Part shown: positions 38,316 through 50,293 of the stretch, one piece after another
How the letters are laid out: each line of letters begins with the position of its first letter
Numbering within the stretch: the first letter of the stretch is position 1
Origin: Deinococcus sp. Arct2-2
Lineage (GTDB): Bacteria > Deinococcota > Deinococci > Deinococcales > Deinococcaceae
NCBI RefSeq assembly: GCF_004801315.1
Contig: NZ_SSNW01000037.1
Coordinates: 1 to 50,347, forward strand
Direction of reading: 5' to 3'
Length of the DNA stretch: 50,347 bases
Made by a program: the position numbers and the translations under genes
Notes under the pieces: generated by a model
The model's input: the letters and a program-made list of their open reading frames with translations, nothing else
Database searches by the model: none
Told to the model about the DNA's origin: nothing

Positions 38316-39089
38316 ATGTCTCTTTTTACTCAACTGTCGGGCACGTTTATCAATGTGGGTGCGGTGCTGCTGGGCACGCTGTTGGGGCTGCTGTTGGGGG
38401 GCCGCCTGCCCGAACGCACCCAGCGCACGCTACTGCAAACGCTGAGTCTGGTCACGCTCTTTATCGCGCTGGACATGGCGAGCAGCCTGAACCGGGTCAC
38501 GGGTGGGGCCGCGCCGGGCGTCATTCTGGCCCTGATCAGCCTCGCGGTGGGCGCGGTTGTGGGCGAAGCACTGGGGATAGAAGAGCGGCTGGCACAGTTG
38601 GGAGACACCCTGAAACGCAGATTTAAGGGCGGCGGGCGCTTTACCGAAGGCTTCGTGGCGGCCAGCCTGCTGTTTTGCATCGGCCCGATGACGGTGGTGG
38701 GCGGCCTGCAAAACGGCTTGACGGGCGACAATTCCACCTATGTCCTCAAAAGCACGCTGGACGGCATCGCGGCGCTGGCTCTGGCAGGCGCCTACGGCAT
38801 CGGCGTAGGTTTCTCGGCCATCACGGTACTGCTGCTTCAGGGCGGGATCAGCCTTGCTGCGGGCGGATTTGCCGCCGGACTACTGGGCGGGGCCAGCCCG
38901 GAGATTCTGAAAACCAATCCATACGTGTTGCTGATTACGGGCGCGGGCGGCTTGATGATCGCGGGCATTTCTTGGAACCTGATGCTGGCCGGGCTGGGCT
39001 GGGAAGACCGCCGCGTGCGTGTGGGAAGCATGTTACCCGCACTGCTGATTGCGCCGTTGGTGCTGTGGCTGGCAACTCGGCTGGGGTGA
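38316..39089 (+). CDS. DUF554 family membrane protein
   Basis: A 257-residue integral membrane protein with about six to seven hydrophobic segments. FINVGAVLLGTLLGLLLGGRLP near the start, FVAASLLFCIGPMTVVGGLQNGLTGDN in the middle and GGLMIAGISWNLML near the end are DUF554 signatures. The family is predicted to be a small-molecule transporter, substrate unknown. I start it at 38316 because of the leaderless promoter and because family members begin near MSLFTQLSGTFINVG. It stands alone. Confidence 0.88.
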   Translation: MSLFTQLSGTFINVGAVLLGTLLGLLLGGRLPERTQRTLLQTLSLVTLFIALDMASSLNRVTGGAAPGVILALISLAVGAVVGEALGIEERLAQLGDTLKRRFKGGGRFTEGFVAASLLFCIGPMTVVGGLQNGLTGDNSTYVLKSTLDGIAALALAGAYGIGVGFSAITVLLLQGGISLAAGGFAAGLLGGASPEILKTNPYVLLITGAGGLMIAGISWNLMLAGLGWEDRRVRVGSMLPALLIAPLVLWLATRLG

Positions 39090-39183
39090 GGATTTGGAGT
39101 GGGCAAGGGGCGTCTCAGGGTCTGAGAGGGGCTTGCAACTTAACGTCAAACCGTCTCACCACAAATAATTTCGCTCCTTCCCC

Positions 39184-39594
39184 CTACCGTGCTGCCCCTA
39201 CTTGTGCACTCCACCACGTCTTGACCCAGCCGCGAAAGTCGGTGTATTTGCCCGCTAGACTCAGGCGCACTTTGCGGTCTTTTTCGGCTGATAGGCGGGC
39301 GATTTTGGCGTTCAGGGCGGTGGCCTCGTCTCGCCCGAAGACTTGGCGGCCTGCTTGGGCATAAGCCGCCTCACTACGGGCCAAGCGGCGAAGTTCGGCG
39401 GTTTGGGCGGGAGTCAGGCGCAGGTCTTGAATCAGGCGTTGCCCATCGGCGCGGCCCGAGGGCAGAGAAAACAGGCGCGTGAGAACAGCGCTGCTGGGCC
39501 ATGGATCGGCGGCTTGGGGCGCTGCGGCAGAGGCAAGGGGCAGACTGAGCGCCCAAGCCAGAGACAGAGCCAGAAAGGATCGGGTTCGGTTCAT
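39184..39594 (-). CDS. Small secreted protein, unknown
   Basis: A 136-residue protein with a signal peptide (about 1-24, ending PLASA). The mature part is helical, with RLIQDLRLTPAQTAELRRLARSEAAYAQAGRQVF followed by a second amphipathic helix. The phrase LTPAQTAELRRL recalls Spy/CpxP-like periplasmic proteins, but the match is short. TAGGCT lies six bases before the ATG. Confidence 0.72.
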   Translation of the reverse strand: MNRTRSFLALSLAWALSLPLASAAAPQAADPWPSSAVLTRLFSLPSGRADGQRLIQDLRLTPAQTAELRRLARSEAAYAQAGRQVFGRDEATALNAKIARLSAEKDRKVRLSLAGKYTDFRGWVKTWWSAQVGAAR

Positions 39595-39600
39595 TGCAGC

Positions 39601-39606
39601 AGCCTA
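39601..39606 (-). promoter_or_regulatory. -10 box, leaderless start of small secreted protein
   Basis: TAGGCT on the minus strand, six bases before the ATG at 39594. Confidence 0.45.
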
Positions 39607-39835
39607 ACCGCCGTTCATGTTGCGCTTCAACGTCCCGGATGTGCACGCCGTCACGTTTGAATCAGGCCCGTCTCATGTGGCGGCCACATGGAGGAAATGT
39701 CCTTGAGATCACGTTCATAGGCGGCTAGCACACCGTTTAGAGTCGCCGGGGGTCAGTGCTTCGTCAGGTTCGCGCCCTACCTTGACTCCACCAGAAGGCC
39801 AACCCTTAGCCCCAATTCATTACGGAGGTTCCCCC

Positions 39836-41134
39836 ATGAACACCAAAACCATGACCATGATGACCCTACTGCTCGGCCTCGGCGCGGCTACCGTTGCGAG
39901 CGCCAGCCCCGCCAAAATTAGCGCCCAGAGCATCATCGTGAACCCGGTGGAAACCAAGCTGAATGTACAAGTGTGGGTGAACAAAGACGCCAGCGGCAAC
40001 CAAAATCCGGTGTACCGCAAGGGCGAAAAAGTCAGCGTGGGCCTGAAAACCAATGGCGACGCTTACGTGTATCTGTTCAACGTGAACGCCAACGGCCAGA
40101 TCGACCTGTTTTTCCCCAACAATTACGAAGAAAGCAACTTCGTGCAGGCGGGCGTGACGCGGGTGTTTCCGGCGCAGGCCGCCAAATACACCCTGACGGT
40201 GGCTGGCCCCAACGGACAAGACCGCCTGTTGGCCCTTGCCAGCAAGAAAGAGCTGAACTTAGACGATGTAGCCCGCTTCGTGGGTGATGAAGGCTTTGCA
40301 CAGGTGCGTCTGCAGGGGCAGGAAAACTTGGCCCGCGCCCTGAGCATCGTGGTGAACCCGCTGCCCGCCGATGCATGGGTGACGGACGTGGCAACCTTCC
40401 GGGTAGGTGCAGGCGGGCAAGGCGGCAACGGACAAACGGGCGGCACTGGCACGACGGGCGGCGCAACCGGAACCGTAACAGTCACGCCGGGAACGGGCAC
40501 GACGCCACAACCCAACCCCCAGCCCGCACCCCAACCCACGCCTCAGCCCCAGCCCCAGCCCACCGCAAAAATTCAGCCCGGGCAGAAGCAGGACGGCTCC
40601 TTCGATCAGGCGATGGTGGAAGCCTATGACCGCCTGAAGGGCAGCGAGTCTTTGGGCAACGCGACGACTTACGCTGTGCCTTGGGCTGACGGCTTGTGGC
40701 AAAAATTTAACGGTGTGGGCGCATACGGCGACGCTGCCCTTCTGCACGCCAACGGCAGCAGCCGCTCTTACTCGGTGCATGGCCGCCTGCTGGAACGCTA
40801 CATGGCATTGGCACAGGCAGAAAACGGCGCGACCCGCCCGCCCACGCGCCTCGGCTGGGCCGCTGGCGACGAAAAAGTCATTCCGCGCAACACTTACGGT
40901 ACCAGCGGCCTCTACGGATTCTTCCAAAGCGGCGCGCTGTACAGCACCGAAAAATACGGCACCTTCTGGCTGGTCGGTAGCGTCCTGAAAACCTATCAGG
41001 GCCTCGGCGGCAGCGGCTCTTTCCTCGGCTTCCCCACCCGTGACCAGTACCTCATCGGCGGCGCGTGGGCAGCAGACTTCGAGGGCGGCACCATTCGCAC
41101 GGTGAACGGTGCGGTGAAGGTCTACCGCAAATAA
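39836..41134 (+). CDS. DUF4384-LGFP surface protein
   Basis: A 432-residue exported protein. A signal peptide (about 1-23, ending VASA) precedes a DUF4384 domain (about 25-120: LNVQVWVNKD, GEKVSVGLKTNGDAYVYLFNV, GQIDLFFPNNYE). That domain is found in Deinococcus and other bacterial envelope proteins. A Gly/Thr-rich linker (GGQGGNGQTGG...) and a Pro-Gln repeat (about 222-245) lead to a C-terminal region with LGFP-type repeats (LGWAAGDEKVIPRN, GSFLGFPTRDQYL, WAADFEGGTI). LGFP repeats are linked to cell-wall binding in actinobacteria. GGAGGT lies seven bases before the ATG, suggesting efficient translation of an abundant protein. It is monocistronic. Confidence 0.85.
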   Translation: MNTKTMTMMTLLLGLGAATVASASPAKISAQSIIVNPVETKLNVQVWVNKDASGNQNPVYRKGEKVSVGLKTNGDAYVYLFNVNANGQIDLFFPNNYEESNFVQAGVTRVFPAQAAKYTLTVAGPNGQDRLLALASKKELNLDDVARFVGDEGFAQVRLQGQENLARALSIVVNPLPADAWVTDVATFRVGAGGQGGNGQTGGTGTTGGATGTVTVTPGTGTTPQPNPQPAPQPTPQPQPQPTAKIQPGQKQDGSFDQAMVEAYDRLKGSESLGNATTYAVPWADGLWQKFNGVGAYGDAALLHANGSSRSYSVHGRLLERYMALAQAENGATRPPTRLGWAAGDEKVIPRNTYGTSGLYGFFQSGALYSTEKYGTFWLVGSVLKTYQGLGGSGSFLGFPTRDQYLIGGAWAADFEGGTIRTVNGAVKVYRK

Positions 41135-41185
41135 GGCATTCCGGGCTGAAGTGCAAGCTGCATAGCCTTTAGCCCGACTGATCGC

Positions 41186-41244
41186 AAAAAGTACCCTCCC
41201 CTGCACTCTCCCGGAACCGGGCAGGACTGACGGCCAACATTATA
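41186..41244 (-). ncRNA. Candidate small RNA between convergent genes
   Basis: A perfect TATAAT lies on the minus strand at 41239-41244. About 45 nt further on, a GC-rich segment able to pair (CCTGC...GCAGG around CCGGTTCCGG) is followed by TTTTT at 41186-41190. No -35 was seen. It lies in the 334-bp gap between the DUF4384 and nspC genes. Confidence 0.3.
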
Positions 41245-41403
41245 GACTCGGCGTCCCCTGCTCGGCCTCTTTTCTCCCGTTTTTCTGGTGGCACCCTCCG
41301 CATCAGAACGGGTCTGAATGACGGCGCTGGCGCGGGCTGAACACCCCGCCTCGGCACAGGCAAACCGCCCATCCCCAGCAGTAAAAATAAGAGCGTTGAG
41401 ATC

Positions 41404-41445
41404 AGAAACGCGCCCGCACCGGAAGTGGTGTCGGGCGCGCTTCTG
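41404..41445 (-). terminator. Terminator of nspC, possibly bidirectional
   Basis: CAGAAACGCGCCCGCACC and its near-complement GTGGTGTCGGGCGCG...TTCTG form a long hairpin with a one-base bulge. It is followed on the minus strand by TTTCTG and on the plus strand by TTCTGTG. Confidence 0.65.
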
Positions 41446-41468
41446 TGATTTCCGAACAAGCCAAAGCT

Positions 41469-42674
41469 TTAGCTCAGCTTCGCCTTAAATTCCTCGTAGC
41501 CGAAGCTCTTGACCACTTCGTAGCGCCCACCTTCCCGCAGGATGCCGATGTCGGGGTGCTTGACGCCGTTGAAGAATGACGTTTTGACCATCGTGTAGTG
41601 AATCATATCGTCGAACACCACGCGGTCACCCACCTTCAGCGTCTGCGGGAAGGCGTATTCCCCGATCACGTCGCCCGCCAAGCAAGTCGTGCCGCCGATG
41701 ATGTATTCCTGCCCAAAATCGCCCGGATCGCCTGCACCCAGAATGCGGGGGCGGTAGGGCATTTCCAGCACATCGGGCATATGGGCACTGACCGAAATAT
41801 CGAGCAATGCAGCCTGTTTCACGTTCCGCACTACGTCCAGCACGCTGCTGACCAGCCAGCCGGTTTGCCAGCCGAAGGCGCTGCCGGGTTCCAGAATCAC
41901 GTGCAGGCCATAGCGTTCACGGAAGCTGCGAATCACGCGGATCAGGCGGGGAATGTCGTAGCCTTCGCGGGTCATCAGGTGGCCGCCGCCAAAGTTGACC
42001 CATTTCATGCGCGGCAGGAATTCGCCAAACTTTTCCTCGAAGGCTTCCAGCGTGCGCTCTAGCGTGCCAGAGTCGTTTTCGCAGAGGCTATGAAAATGCA
42101 GGCCGTCCACGCCGTCCAGCAAGTCTTCGCGGAACTCGCGGCGCGTGACGCCTAAGCGTGAAAAGGGGCCAGCCGGGTTGTACAAATCGGTTTCGACTTC
42201 GCCGTATTCGTGATTCACGCGGATGCCCACATGCACGACTTGTCCGGCGGCGCGGGCGGCCTGCACCTGCGGCCTAAAGCGCTCCCACTGCGAAAAGGAA
42301 TTGAACACCAGATGATCGGCCAGCGCCAGAATCTGCGGGAATTCGCTGTCGCTGTAGGCGGGCGCGTACACATGCACCTCGCCCTTCATTTCCTCGCTCG
42401 CCAACCGCGCTTCATTGAGGCTGCTAGCAGTAGCCCCGGTGATGCCGTATTCGCGCAGCATCGGGAAGGCGCTCCACATGGAAAAACCCTTGAAGGCCAC
42501 GATGATCTGTGCGCCGCTTTCCTGCTGCACCCGCGAAATCAGGGCCAAGTTGCGCCGCAGCCTCAATTCGTCCAGCACGAAGGCGGGGCTGGGAATGGCC
42601 GCCCAATCCACGGATTCTATGGGCGTCACGTCGGGCAGGGCAAAGGGCAGGGAGAGGGAATCTGAGGCCGTCAT
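41469..42674 (-). CDS. nspC: Carboxynorspermidine decarboxylase
   Basis: This 401-residue PLP enzyme of the alanine-racemase fold (group IV decarboxylases) converts carboxynorspermidine or carboxyspermidine to the polyamine. The PLP lysine is Lys62 in IIVAFKGFSMW. FHSLCEND, WVNFGGGHLMTREGYD (PLP phosphate loop), ILEPGSAFGWQTG and the late CLAGDVIGEYAF are NspC-type motifs. Carboxyspermidine dehydrogenase, its usual partner, is not in this window. TACCCT lies seven bases before the ATG. Confidence 0.92.
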   Translation of the reverse strand: MTASDSLSLPFALPDVTPIESVDWAAIPSPAFVLDELRLRRNLALISRVQQESGAQIIVAFKGFSMWSAFPMLREYGITGATASSLNEARLASEEMKGEVHVYAPAYSDSEFPQILALADHLVFNSFSQWERFRPQVQAARAAGQVVHVGIRVNHEYGEVETDLYNPAGPFSRLGVTRREFREDLLDGVDGLHFHSLCENDSGTLERTLEAFEEKFGEFLPRMKWVNFGGGHLMTREGYDIPRLIRVIRSFRERYGLHVILEPGSAFGWQTGWLVSSVLDVVRNVKQAALLDISVSAHMPDVLEMPYRPRILGAGDPGDFGQEYIIGGTTCLAGDVIGEYAFPQTLKVGDRVVFDDMIHYTMVKTSFFNGVKHPDIGILREGGRYEVVKSFGYEEFKAKLS

Positions 42675-42681
42675 GGGGAAC

Positions 42682-42687
42682 AGGGTA
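42682..42687 (-). promoter_or_regulatory. -10 box, leaderless start of nspC
   Basis: TACCCT on the minus strand, seven bases before the ATG at 42674. Confidence 0.6.
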
Positions 42688-42763
42688 GCGGGTCTGGGGG
42701 CGGGGAAGGGTCAGCAGGCCCTCAGTCCTCTTTAGCCCGTGACAAGGTTCAGTCCAACACAGT

Positions 42764-43485
42764 TCAGCCCGCCACGAACCGCAGCGCACCAGCCACGTCG
42801 CTGCTGTCGGCCAATGTGGGCACCAGTGTACTGGTACTCAGTTGCGCGGCGTAGCGCACGTCTTCGCCTAAGCCGAGGCTGGCGAGCCGCGCCCCGTGTC
42901 CGGCACTGCCTAGCGCCTCTATCGGGTTTCCGGCGTTGCGGCGCATAGTCAGGGCGATGCGTGCGCCGTCGTCGATGGTAAATTCGCCCATTGCCAACAG
43001 ATATTCGGCCAGCACACCCGCTGCGTATACGTCTTCTAGGCTCACGCGCTCATCGGTTCCGGCGCATACCAGCGCAATTTCCTCGGTGGCAATGGCGCGG
43101 GCGCGGCGGGCGGCGGCGTGGGCATTGGTGAGGGCCGCCAACAAGATGTGCTTGCCCGTTTGCGCGGCGATGTGGGCGGCTCCGGTGCCGTTGGTGGTAT
43201 TCATGACTACCGTTTTGCCCGTGAAGTTTTGGGCGGCGGCTTCCACGGGACTGTTGCCGAAATCGAAACCGGGAATAGGCAAGCCGCCGCGTTCGCCGCC
43301 CAAGAGCAGGCCAGAATCTGCCTGTTCAGAGCGCAGGCCCAGCGCCACTTCGGGAGAAGAAGTGAGCAGCAGGGCGTCTGCACCGCGCTCTAGGTACGCG
43401 ACGGCAGTGGTGGTGGCCCGCAGCACATCAATCACCAGCACCACATCGGGGTAATTGCCATGTGGCAGCAGGTCAACGCGCAGCC

Positions 43486-43489
<4 letters not shown>
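42764..43489 (-). CDS. comB: 2-phosphosulfolactate phosphatase family protein (ComB)
   Basis: A 241-residue protein of the ComB family. In methanogens ComB removes phosphate from 2-phosphosulfolactate in coenzyme M synthesis; bacteria such as Deinococcus have it without that pathway, so the true substrate is unclear. [37 protein letters not shown] and [10 protein letters not shown] are the family motifs. Its ATG overlaps the rpe stop (ATGA), so it is the second gene of that operon. Confidence 0.9.
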
Positions 43490-44172
<683 letters not shown>

Positions 44173-44179
44173 GCCGCCT

Positions 44180-44185
44180 AGTCTA
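44180..44185 (-). promoter_or_regulatory. -10 box, leaderless start of rpe-comB operon
   Basis: TAGACT on the minus strand, seven bases before the GTG at 44172. Confidence 0.6.
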
Positions 44186-44247
44186 ACATTCCTCACGTTG
44201 TTGGGGAACAGAACGGCCAGTCGGAGTTAGATTGGGGCAGAATATTA

Positions 44248-44283
44248 CGGCGAAAAGTGGCCCCTTCACTTCACTGAAGGGGC
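44248..44283 (-). terminator. Terminator of the PEBP lipoprotein gene
   Basis: GCCCCTTCA and TGAAGGGGC form a 9-bp stem with a 6-base loop; on the minus strand it is followed by CACTTTTCG. It lies 15 bases after the stop codon. Confidence 0.8.
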
Positions 44284-44298
44284 TAAAATTAACCGGAT

Positions 44299-44961
44299 TT
44301 AGCGGCTGTAGAACGCAGTGAGATTGGCTTTGGCCAGCGTAATTCCGTTCAGGTTGAACCCGAGGAAGGCGGGGCTGGCGGTGGCGGGCACATCCAGCGT
44401 TTTGCTAAGGGCGTAGAGCGTGAAGACGTAACGGTGGGGCGCGTCGCCTACTGGTGGGCAGGCTCCCACGAAACCGGGTGCGCCGCCGTCGTGGTTCAGT
44501 TGCAAGGCTCCGGCGGGCAGCGTGCCGCCCGTGTTGCCTGCACCCGCCGCGAGTCCGGTGGCGGTGGCGGGAATGTTGTACACGCTCCAGTGCCAAAAGC
44601 CGCTGCCAGTGGGCGCGTCGGGATCATACTTGGTCAGCACGAGGCTCTGCGTTCCGGCGGGCACACCCGTCCAGTTCAGCGCGGGGCTGGTATTGGGGCC
44701 AGTACAGCCAAAGCCGTTGGCGACATGCTCGCCGGGATACACGCCGCCGTTGGTAAAAGTAGGGCTGGTCAGGGTCAGGCCATTAGCGACAGCGGTGGGG
44801 CTGGGTTGAGCAACCGTGAGGCGCTGCGAGATATTCAGGCCCGCATTCACATCGGTAGCGGGCGCGGGCTTGGTGGTGGGCGTGCCCATCATGGAGGGGG
44901 CGCAACTGGCAAGGCTCAGAGAAACGGTGGCAAGGGCGGCGAAACGCAGAGAATTGAACAT
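44299..44961 (-). CDS. YbhB/YbcL-type PEBP family lipoprotein
   Basis: A 220-residue protein. Residues 1-20 are a lipoprotein signal with lipobox LASC. The domain (about 60-218) is of the phosphatidylethanolamine-binding-protein type: LTSPTFTNGGVYPGEHVANGF, LTKYDPDAPTGSGFWHWSVYNIP (the DPD-P motif and HW) and APHRYVFTLYALSKTLDVP. Bacterial members have no settled function. GGAGG lies seven bases before the ATG. It is transcribed alone, divergently from the mutase gene. Confidence 0.9.
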   Translation of the reverse strand: MFNSLRFAALATVSLSLASCAPSMMGTPTTKPAPATDVNAGLNISQRLTVAQPSPTAVANGLTLTSPTFTNGGVYPGEHVANGFGCTGPNTSPALNWTGVPAGTQSLVLTKYDPDAPTGSGFWHWSVYNIPATATGLAAGAGNTGGTLPAGALQLNHDGGAPGFVGACPPVGDAPHRYVFTLYALSKTLDVPATASPAFLGFNLNGITLAKANLTAFYSR

Positions 44962-45206
44962 AGGAAAACCTCCGAAGTGGGCAGTCAGGCGGGCAGTTCA
45001 TCCTGATGACGAAGCCGAGTGCCCGATCAAATCGTTTGACATTAAGTGTTGAATTGTGCGCGGCGGCTTGGTGCGATCCCACAATATGAATGTTTGGCTA
45101 ATGCGCGGGGCGGCTTCTCCCCTGCCCCGCGCCCCAGCCCCGTACTTTTGCCCAAACGCCCGTTAGGGTTCGCGTGGCATCATGTCGGCATACGGAGGCA
45201 TCCACC

Positions 45207-47357
<2,151 letters not shown>

Positions 47358-47433
47358 GTTGAGCTTCCCCGAGCTAAACCCACCATCAGCCATGTTCAGC
47401 CTTTCCCTCACCAGCGCGGGATAAAACCAGAGC

Positions 47434-47946
47434 ATGACCCGCCCCTTTGCGTTCACGCTGACGGCTTGCCTCACTGCTGCCGTTGCCCATGCGGCCACGA
47501 CACCAACCCAAACGGCTCCGACTCCGGCCCAGAACGCGGCGCGGGTGGCGGTGGCCCGCGAAACGGCGCAGGTGCGGGCACTTCAGCGAAACGGCGGCCT
47601 GAAAGCAGTGAAGGTGACGGGAAGCTGTGCAGGACGCGACAATATTCCACTTCTGAAAGTCTGGGCCGACGCCAAAGGCACGCCGAGGCTGGTGCAATAT
47701 CAACGGTTTTACCCGGACAATTCCCAGAGTTTTACGGGCTATTACGACGCGGCGGGGCGGCTGCGGTATGCCAAAGCCAGCGCCTCCGGGTTTATCGGCC
47801 TGCTGTACAACGTGACCACCGAATATGACGCGGCGGGCCGTCAGGTGGCCGAGTCCGGCACGCGCCGCCCCGGTTGGACTCAGGACTTGCTGCGGCTGCC
47901 GGGGCTGAATCCGGATTTACTGAAGCGGGGAATTTGCACTAGGTAA
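47434..47946 (+). CDS. Secreted protein, unknown
   Basis: A 170-residue protein with a signal peptide (about 1-20, ending AHAA) and an Ala/Thr-rich linker to about residue 45. The mature part contains [20 protein letters not shown] and [15 protein letters not shown], two copies of a Y-D-A-A-G-R turn resembling RHS/YD-type or DUF-like beta hairpins. Two cysteines are far apart. It lies between mcm and meaB on the same strand. Since meaB has its own promoter, the arrangement may be incidental. Confidence 0.72.
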   Translation: MTRPFAFTLTACLTAAVAHAATTPTQTAPTPAQNAARVAVARETAQVRALQRNGGLKAVKVTGSCAGRDNIPLLKVWADAKGTPRLVQYQRFYPDNSQSFTGYYDAAGRLRYAKASASGFIGLLYNVTTEYDAAGRQVAESGTRRPGWTQDLLRLPGLNPDLLKRGICTR

Positions 47947-47987
47947 CTATCACCGTTCGGCGCTGATTCCAGCCGTCCCACACGCTC

Positions 47988-47993
47988 TATACT
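47988..47993 (+). promoter_or_regulatory. -10 box, leaderless start of meaB
   Basis: TATACT, eight bases before the ATG at 48002. Confidence 0.6.
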
Positions 47994-48001
47994 CTGCCCC
48001 T

Positions 48002-48970
48002 ATGCCGCCCGCTGCCCACCCCCTCACCGCGCCCTTGCTGGCCGGAAACCGCCGGGCGCTGGCGCAAGCGATTACGCTGGCCGAAAGCACCCGGCCTGAC
48101 CATGAGGCGCAGGCGCAACAGCTTTTGGCCGAAGTCGCGGGGCAGGGAAAACAGACCGTGCGCGTGGGCCTGACCGGGGTTCCGGGCGTGGGCAAAAGCA
48201 CTTTTATAGAGGCGCTGGGCGTGCAATTGGCCGATGCGGGCCACAGAGTGGCGGTGCTGGCCGTAGACCCCAGCAGCGCCCGCACCGGCGGCAGCATCAT
48301 GGGCGACAAAACCCGGATGCCACGCCTGACCGTGCATCCCAATGCTTTTATCCGGCCCAGTCCCAGCGGCGGCACACTGGGCGGGGTCACGCGGCGCACG
48401 CGGGAAGCCCTGCTGCTGTGCGAGGCAGCGGGTTACGGCGTGGTGCTGGTGGAAACAGTAGGCGTGGGCCAATCCGAGACGCAGGTGGCCGCCATGACCG
48501 ACCTGTTCGTGCTGCTGACCCTGCACGGCGCGGGCGACGAACTGCAAGGCATCAAGCGCGGCATTATGGAACTGGCCGACGTATGCGTGGTGAACAAGGC
48601 CGACACCGACCCCGCCGCCGCCAACCGTGCCCAATCGGAACTGACGGCGGCCCTGAGTTTGCTGACGCTTCATAGCGCCGTGTGGCAACCCCGTGTGCTG
48701 CAAGTTTCATCGGTATCCGGGGCAGGCGTAGGCAGCGTGTGGGAAGCAGTGCAGGCTTACACGGCTACGGTAGACATTCCGGCCAAACGCCGCACCCAGA
48801 CCGCCGCGTGGTTCGACGAATTGCTGCGCGAAGTGGCGTGGCGGAGCTTTTTGGAGCGAACGGACTCGGCAGCGCTAGCGCGGTTGCGGGCTGAGGTTTT
48901 AGAGGGGAAATTGACGCCTGTGCAGGGGGTAAAGGCGCTGGGTGGTTTTGCTGCTAGCGTTGACGTGTGA
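48002..48970 (+). CDS. meaB: Methylmalonyl-CoA mutase G-protein chaperone
   Basis: A 322-residue MeaB/ArgK-type GTPase that protects and reloads methylmalonyl-CoA mutase with adenosylcobalamin. Walker A is in [16 protein letters not shown] (about 57-72). [20 protein letters not shown] is the family switch segment, [17 protein letters not shown] holds Walker B/switch II, and VVNKADTD is the NKxD guanine motif. The length is usual. It is leaderless, while mcm uses a strong ribosome binding site, so the two are probably transcribed separately. Confidence 0.95.
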   Translation: MPPAAHPLTAPLLAGNRRALAQAITLAESTRPDHEAQAQQLLAEVAGQGKQTVRVGLTGVPGVGKSTFIEALGVQLADAGHRVAVLAVDPSSARTGGSIMGDKTRMPRLTVHPNAFIRPSPSGGTLGGVTRRTREALLLCEAAGYGVVLVETVGVGQSETQVAAMTDLFVLLTLHGAGDELQGIKRGIMELADVCVVNKADTDPAAANRAQSELTAALSLLTLHSAVWQPRVLQVSSVSGAGVGSVWEAVQAYTATVDIPAKRRTQTAAWFDELLREVAWRSFLERTDSAALARLRAEVLEGKLTPVQGVKALGGFAASVDV

Positions 48971-49076
48971 ACCCCCTAGTCTGCTTCGCAGCCAGTCCCC
49001 CTCAAGGGGAGCGCAACAGCACTTGTCCTCCTCTTGACGGGGGGCGCTGCGTGAGCAACGGGGGGTTCACCTTCCA
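48969..49076 (-). repeat. Family A repeat, uninterrupted
   Basis: A minus-strand copy with end GGGGGTTCACCTTCCA, overlapping the last bases of meaB and reaching almost to the SDR stop codon. No module. Confidence 0.75.
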
Positions 49077-49097
49077 ACTTCGCCTAAAAATCCCCAC

Positions 49098-50114
49098 CTA
49101 CTCGTTAAATTCCGCCTCCGCCGCTCGCTTAATCGGATTCTTCTGAGTGATCTGGCTTTCGGCGTCTTTGCCCACAACTCCCCTATCACTCGGCGTGGGC
49201 CGGGGCAAAAAGCGGTTGCCCAGCGCCATCAGATCGGCGGTGAGTTGCGGGGCGATGGCATGCGCGGTTCGCAGCAGCACGGCGGGGCCACCGATCATGG
49301 CTTCGGCGTCGCCGCGCACGGTGGCGTTCACCATGCGGCGGGCGGCTTCCGGGGCGGCCATAGAAATCACGGGCAAGTTGTCCAGCGTGGCAAACAGGGC
49401 GTATTCGCGGGCGTGCTGACCCTTCACGGTGGCGTTGCGGGCGCTTCCGGTCTGCATCAGGCCGGGGCAAACGGTGGTCACGGTAATGCCTTCTTGCGCC
49501 AACTCTGCACGCAACACCTGCCCTAACCCCACCAACGCAAACTTGCTGACCGAGTACGGCGCGAGGTGAGGAATGCCCACCTTGCCGCCCACCGACGCAA
49601 TTAGAAGCACTCGCCCCCGCACGGCCCGCAAGAGTGGCAGCGCAGCGCGGGTCATTTTCAGAGGGCCAAACGTATTGACTTCCATGATCTCGCGGAAATC
49701 GGCTTCGGTCATGTTCGCCAGCGGCCCAGTTTGAATAATGCCTGCCACGTTTGCCAGCACGTCCAGCCGTCCGTATTCGGCTTCGGTAGCGTCTAGGACG
49801 CGGGCAATGTCGGCGTCTATGGTCACATCTCCGGCTACGGTGAGGACTCGTGCGCCCCGGCCCCGCAGATCGGCGGCGGCCCGGTCAAGCTCTAAGGCGT
49901 CGCGGGCCATCAGGGTCAGGTGTGCGCCCCGTGCGGCGAATTCACGCCCCAGCGCCAGCCCCAGCCCCCGCGATCCGCCCGTAATCAGCACGGATTTGCC
50001 GGTCAGGTCTGCGGGCGTGTTCAGGGCGCGGCGGCCCACCAACGCGGCCAATCCCGCCACCAACAGCAAGCGCTTGGGCAAGAGTCGTGTCAGAGAAGTC
50101 TTCTTGCGGCTCAT
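49098..50114 (-). CDS. Short-chain dehydrogenase/reductase, membrane-anchored
   Basis: A 338-residue SDR. The N-terminus [22 protein letters not shown] is hydrophobic with flanking basic residues, a likely membrane anchor. The Rossmann motif is [15 protein letters not shown], followed by LANVAGI. The catalytic Ser-Tyr-Lys is in LLIASVGG and [12 protein letters not shown]-terminal extension of about 80 residues goes beyond the classical 250-residue core. The substrate is unknown. The start at 50114 gives this N-terminus; the in-frame region before it has no motif. No clear promoter was seen. Confidence 0.88.
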   Translation of the reverse strand: MSRKKTSLTRLLPKRLLLVAGLAALVGRRALNTPADLTGKSVLITGGSRGLGLALGREFAARGAHLTLMARDALELDRAAADLRGRGARVLTVAGDVTIDADIARVLDATEAEYGRLDVLANVAGIIQTGPLANMTEADFREIMEVNTFGPLKMTRAALPLLRAVRGRVLLIASVGGKVGIPHLAPYSVSKFALVGLGQVLRAELAQEGITVTTVCPGLMQTGSARNATVKGQHAREYALFATLDNLPVISMAAPEAARRMVNATVRGDAEAMIGGPAVLLRTAHAIAPQLTADLMALGNRFLPRPTPSDRGVVGKDAESQITQKNPIKRAAEAEFNE

Positions 50115-50280
50115 GCCCAGAGTTTGGCGTGCATAGGGTGGGAAAGGGCGGCACATGAGGGAAGTGCAAAGGCGGGATGGGAAACACAAAACGCGGGCCG
50201 CCCCTGTGATGGGATGGCCCGAATTTGGCAAATTTGGTTTGGGTTTTGTTGCTGTTGACAGGATGTTGGGGAGATTGAGT

Positions 50281-50293
50281 TGGAAGGTGAACC
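50281..50293 (+). repeat. Isolated family A left end
   Basis: TGGAAGGTGAACC, preceded by GAGATTGAGT as in the copy at 10702, then unrelated sequence to the window edge. It may be a truncated copy. Positions 50115-50280 hold nothing else I recognise. Confidence 0.5.

Noticed and set aside
37906..38445. 179-codon plus-strand frame across the HTH gene leader into the DUF554 gene
   Set aside because: It ends out of frame inside DUF554, has no start signal and contains no recognisable domain.
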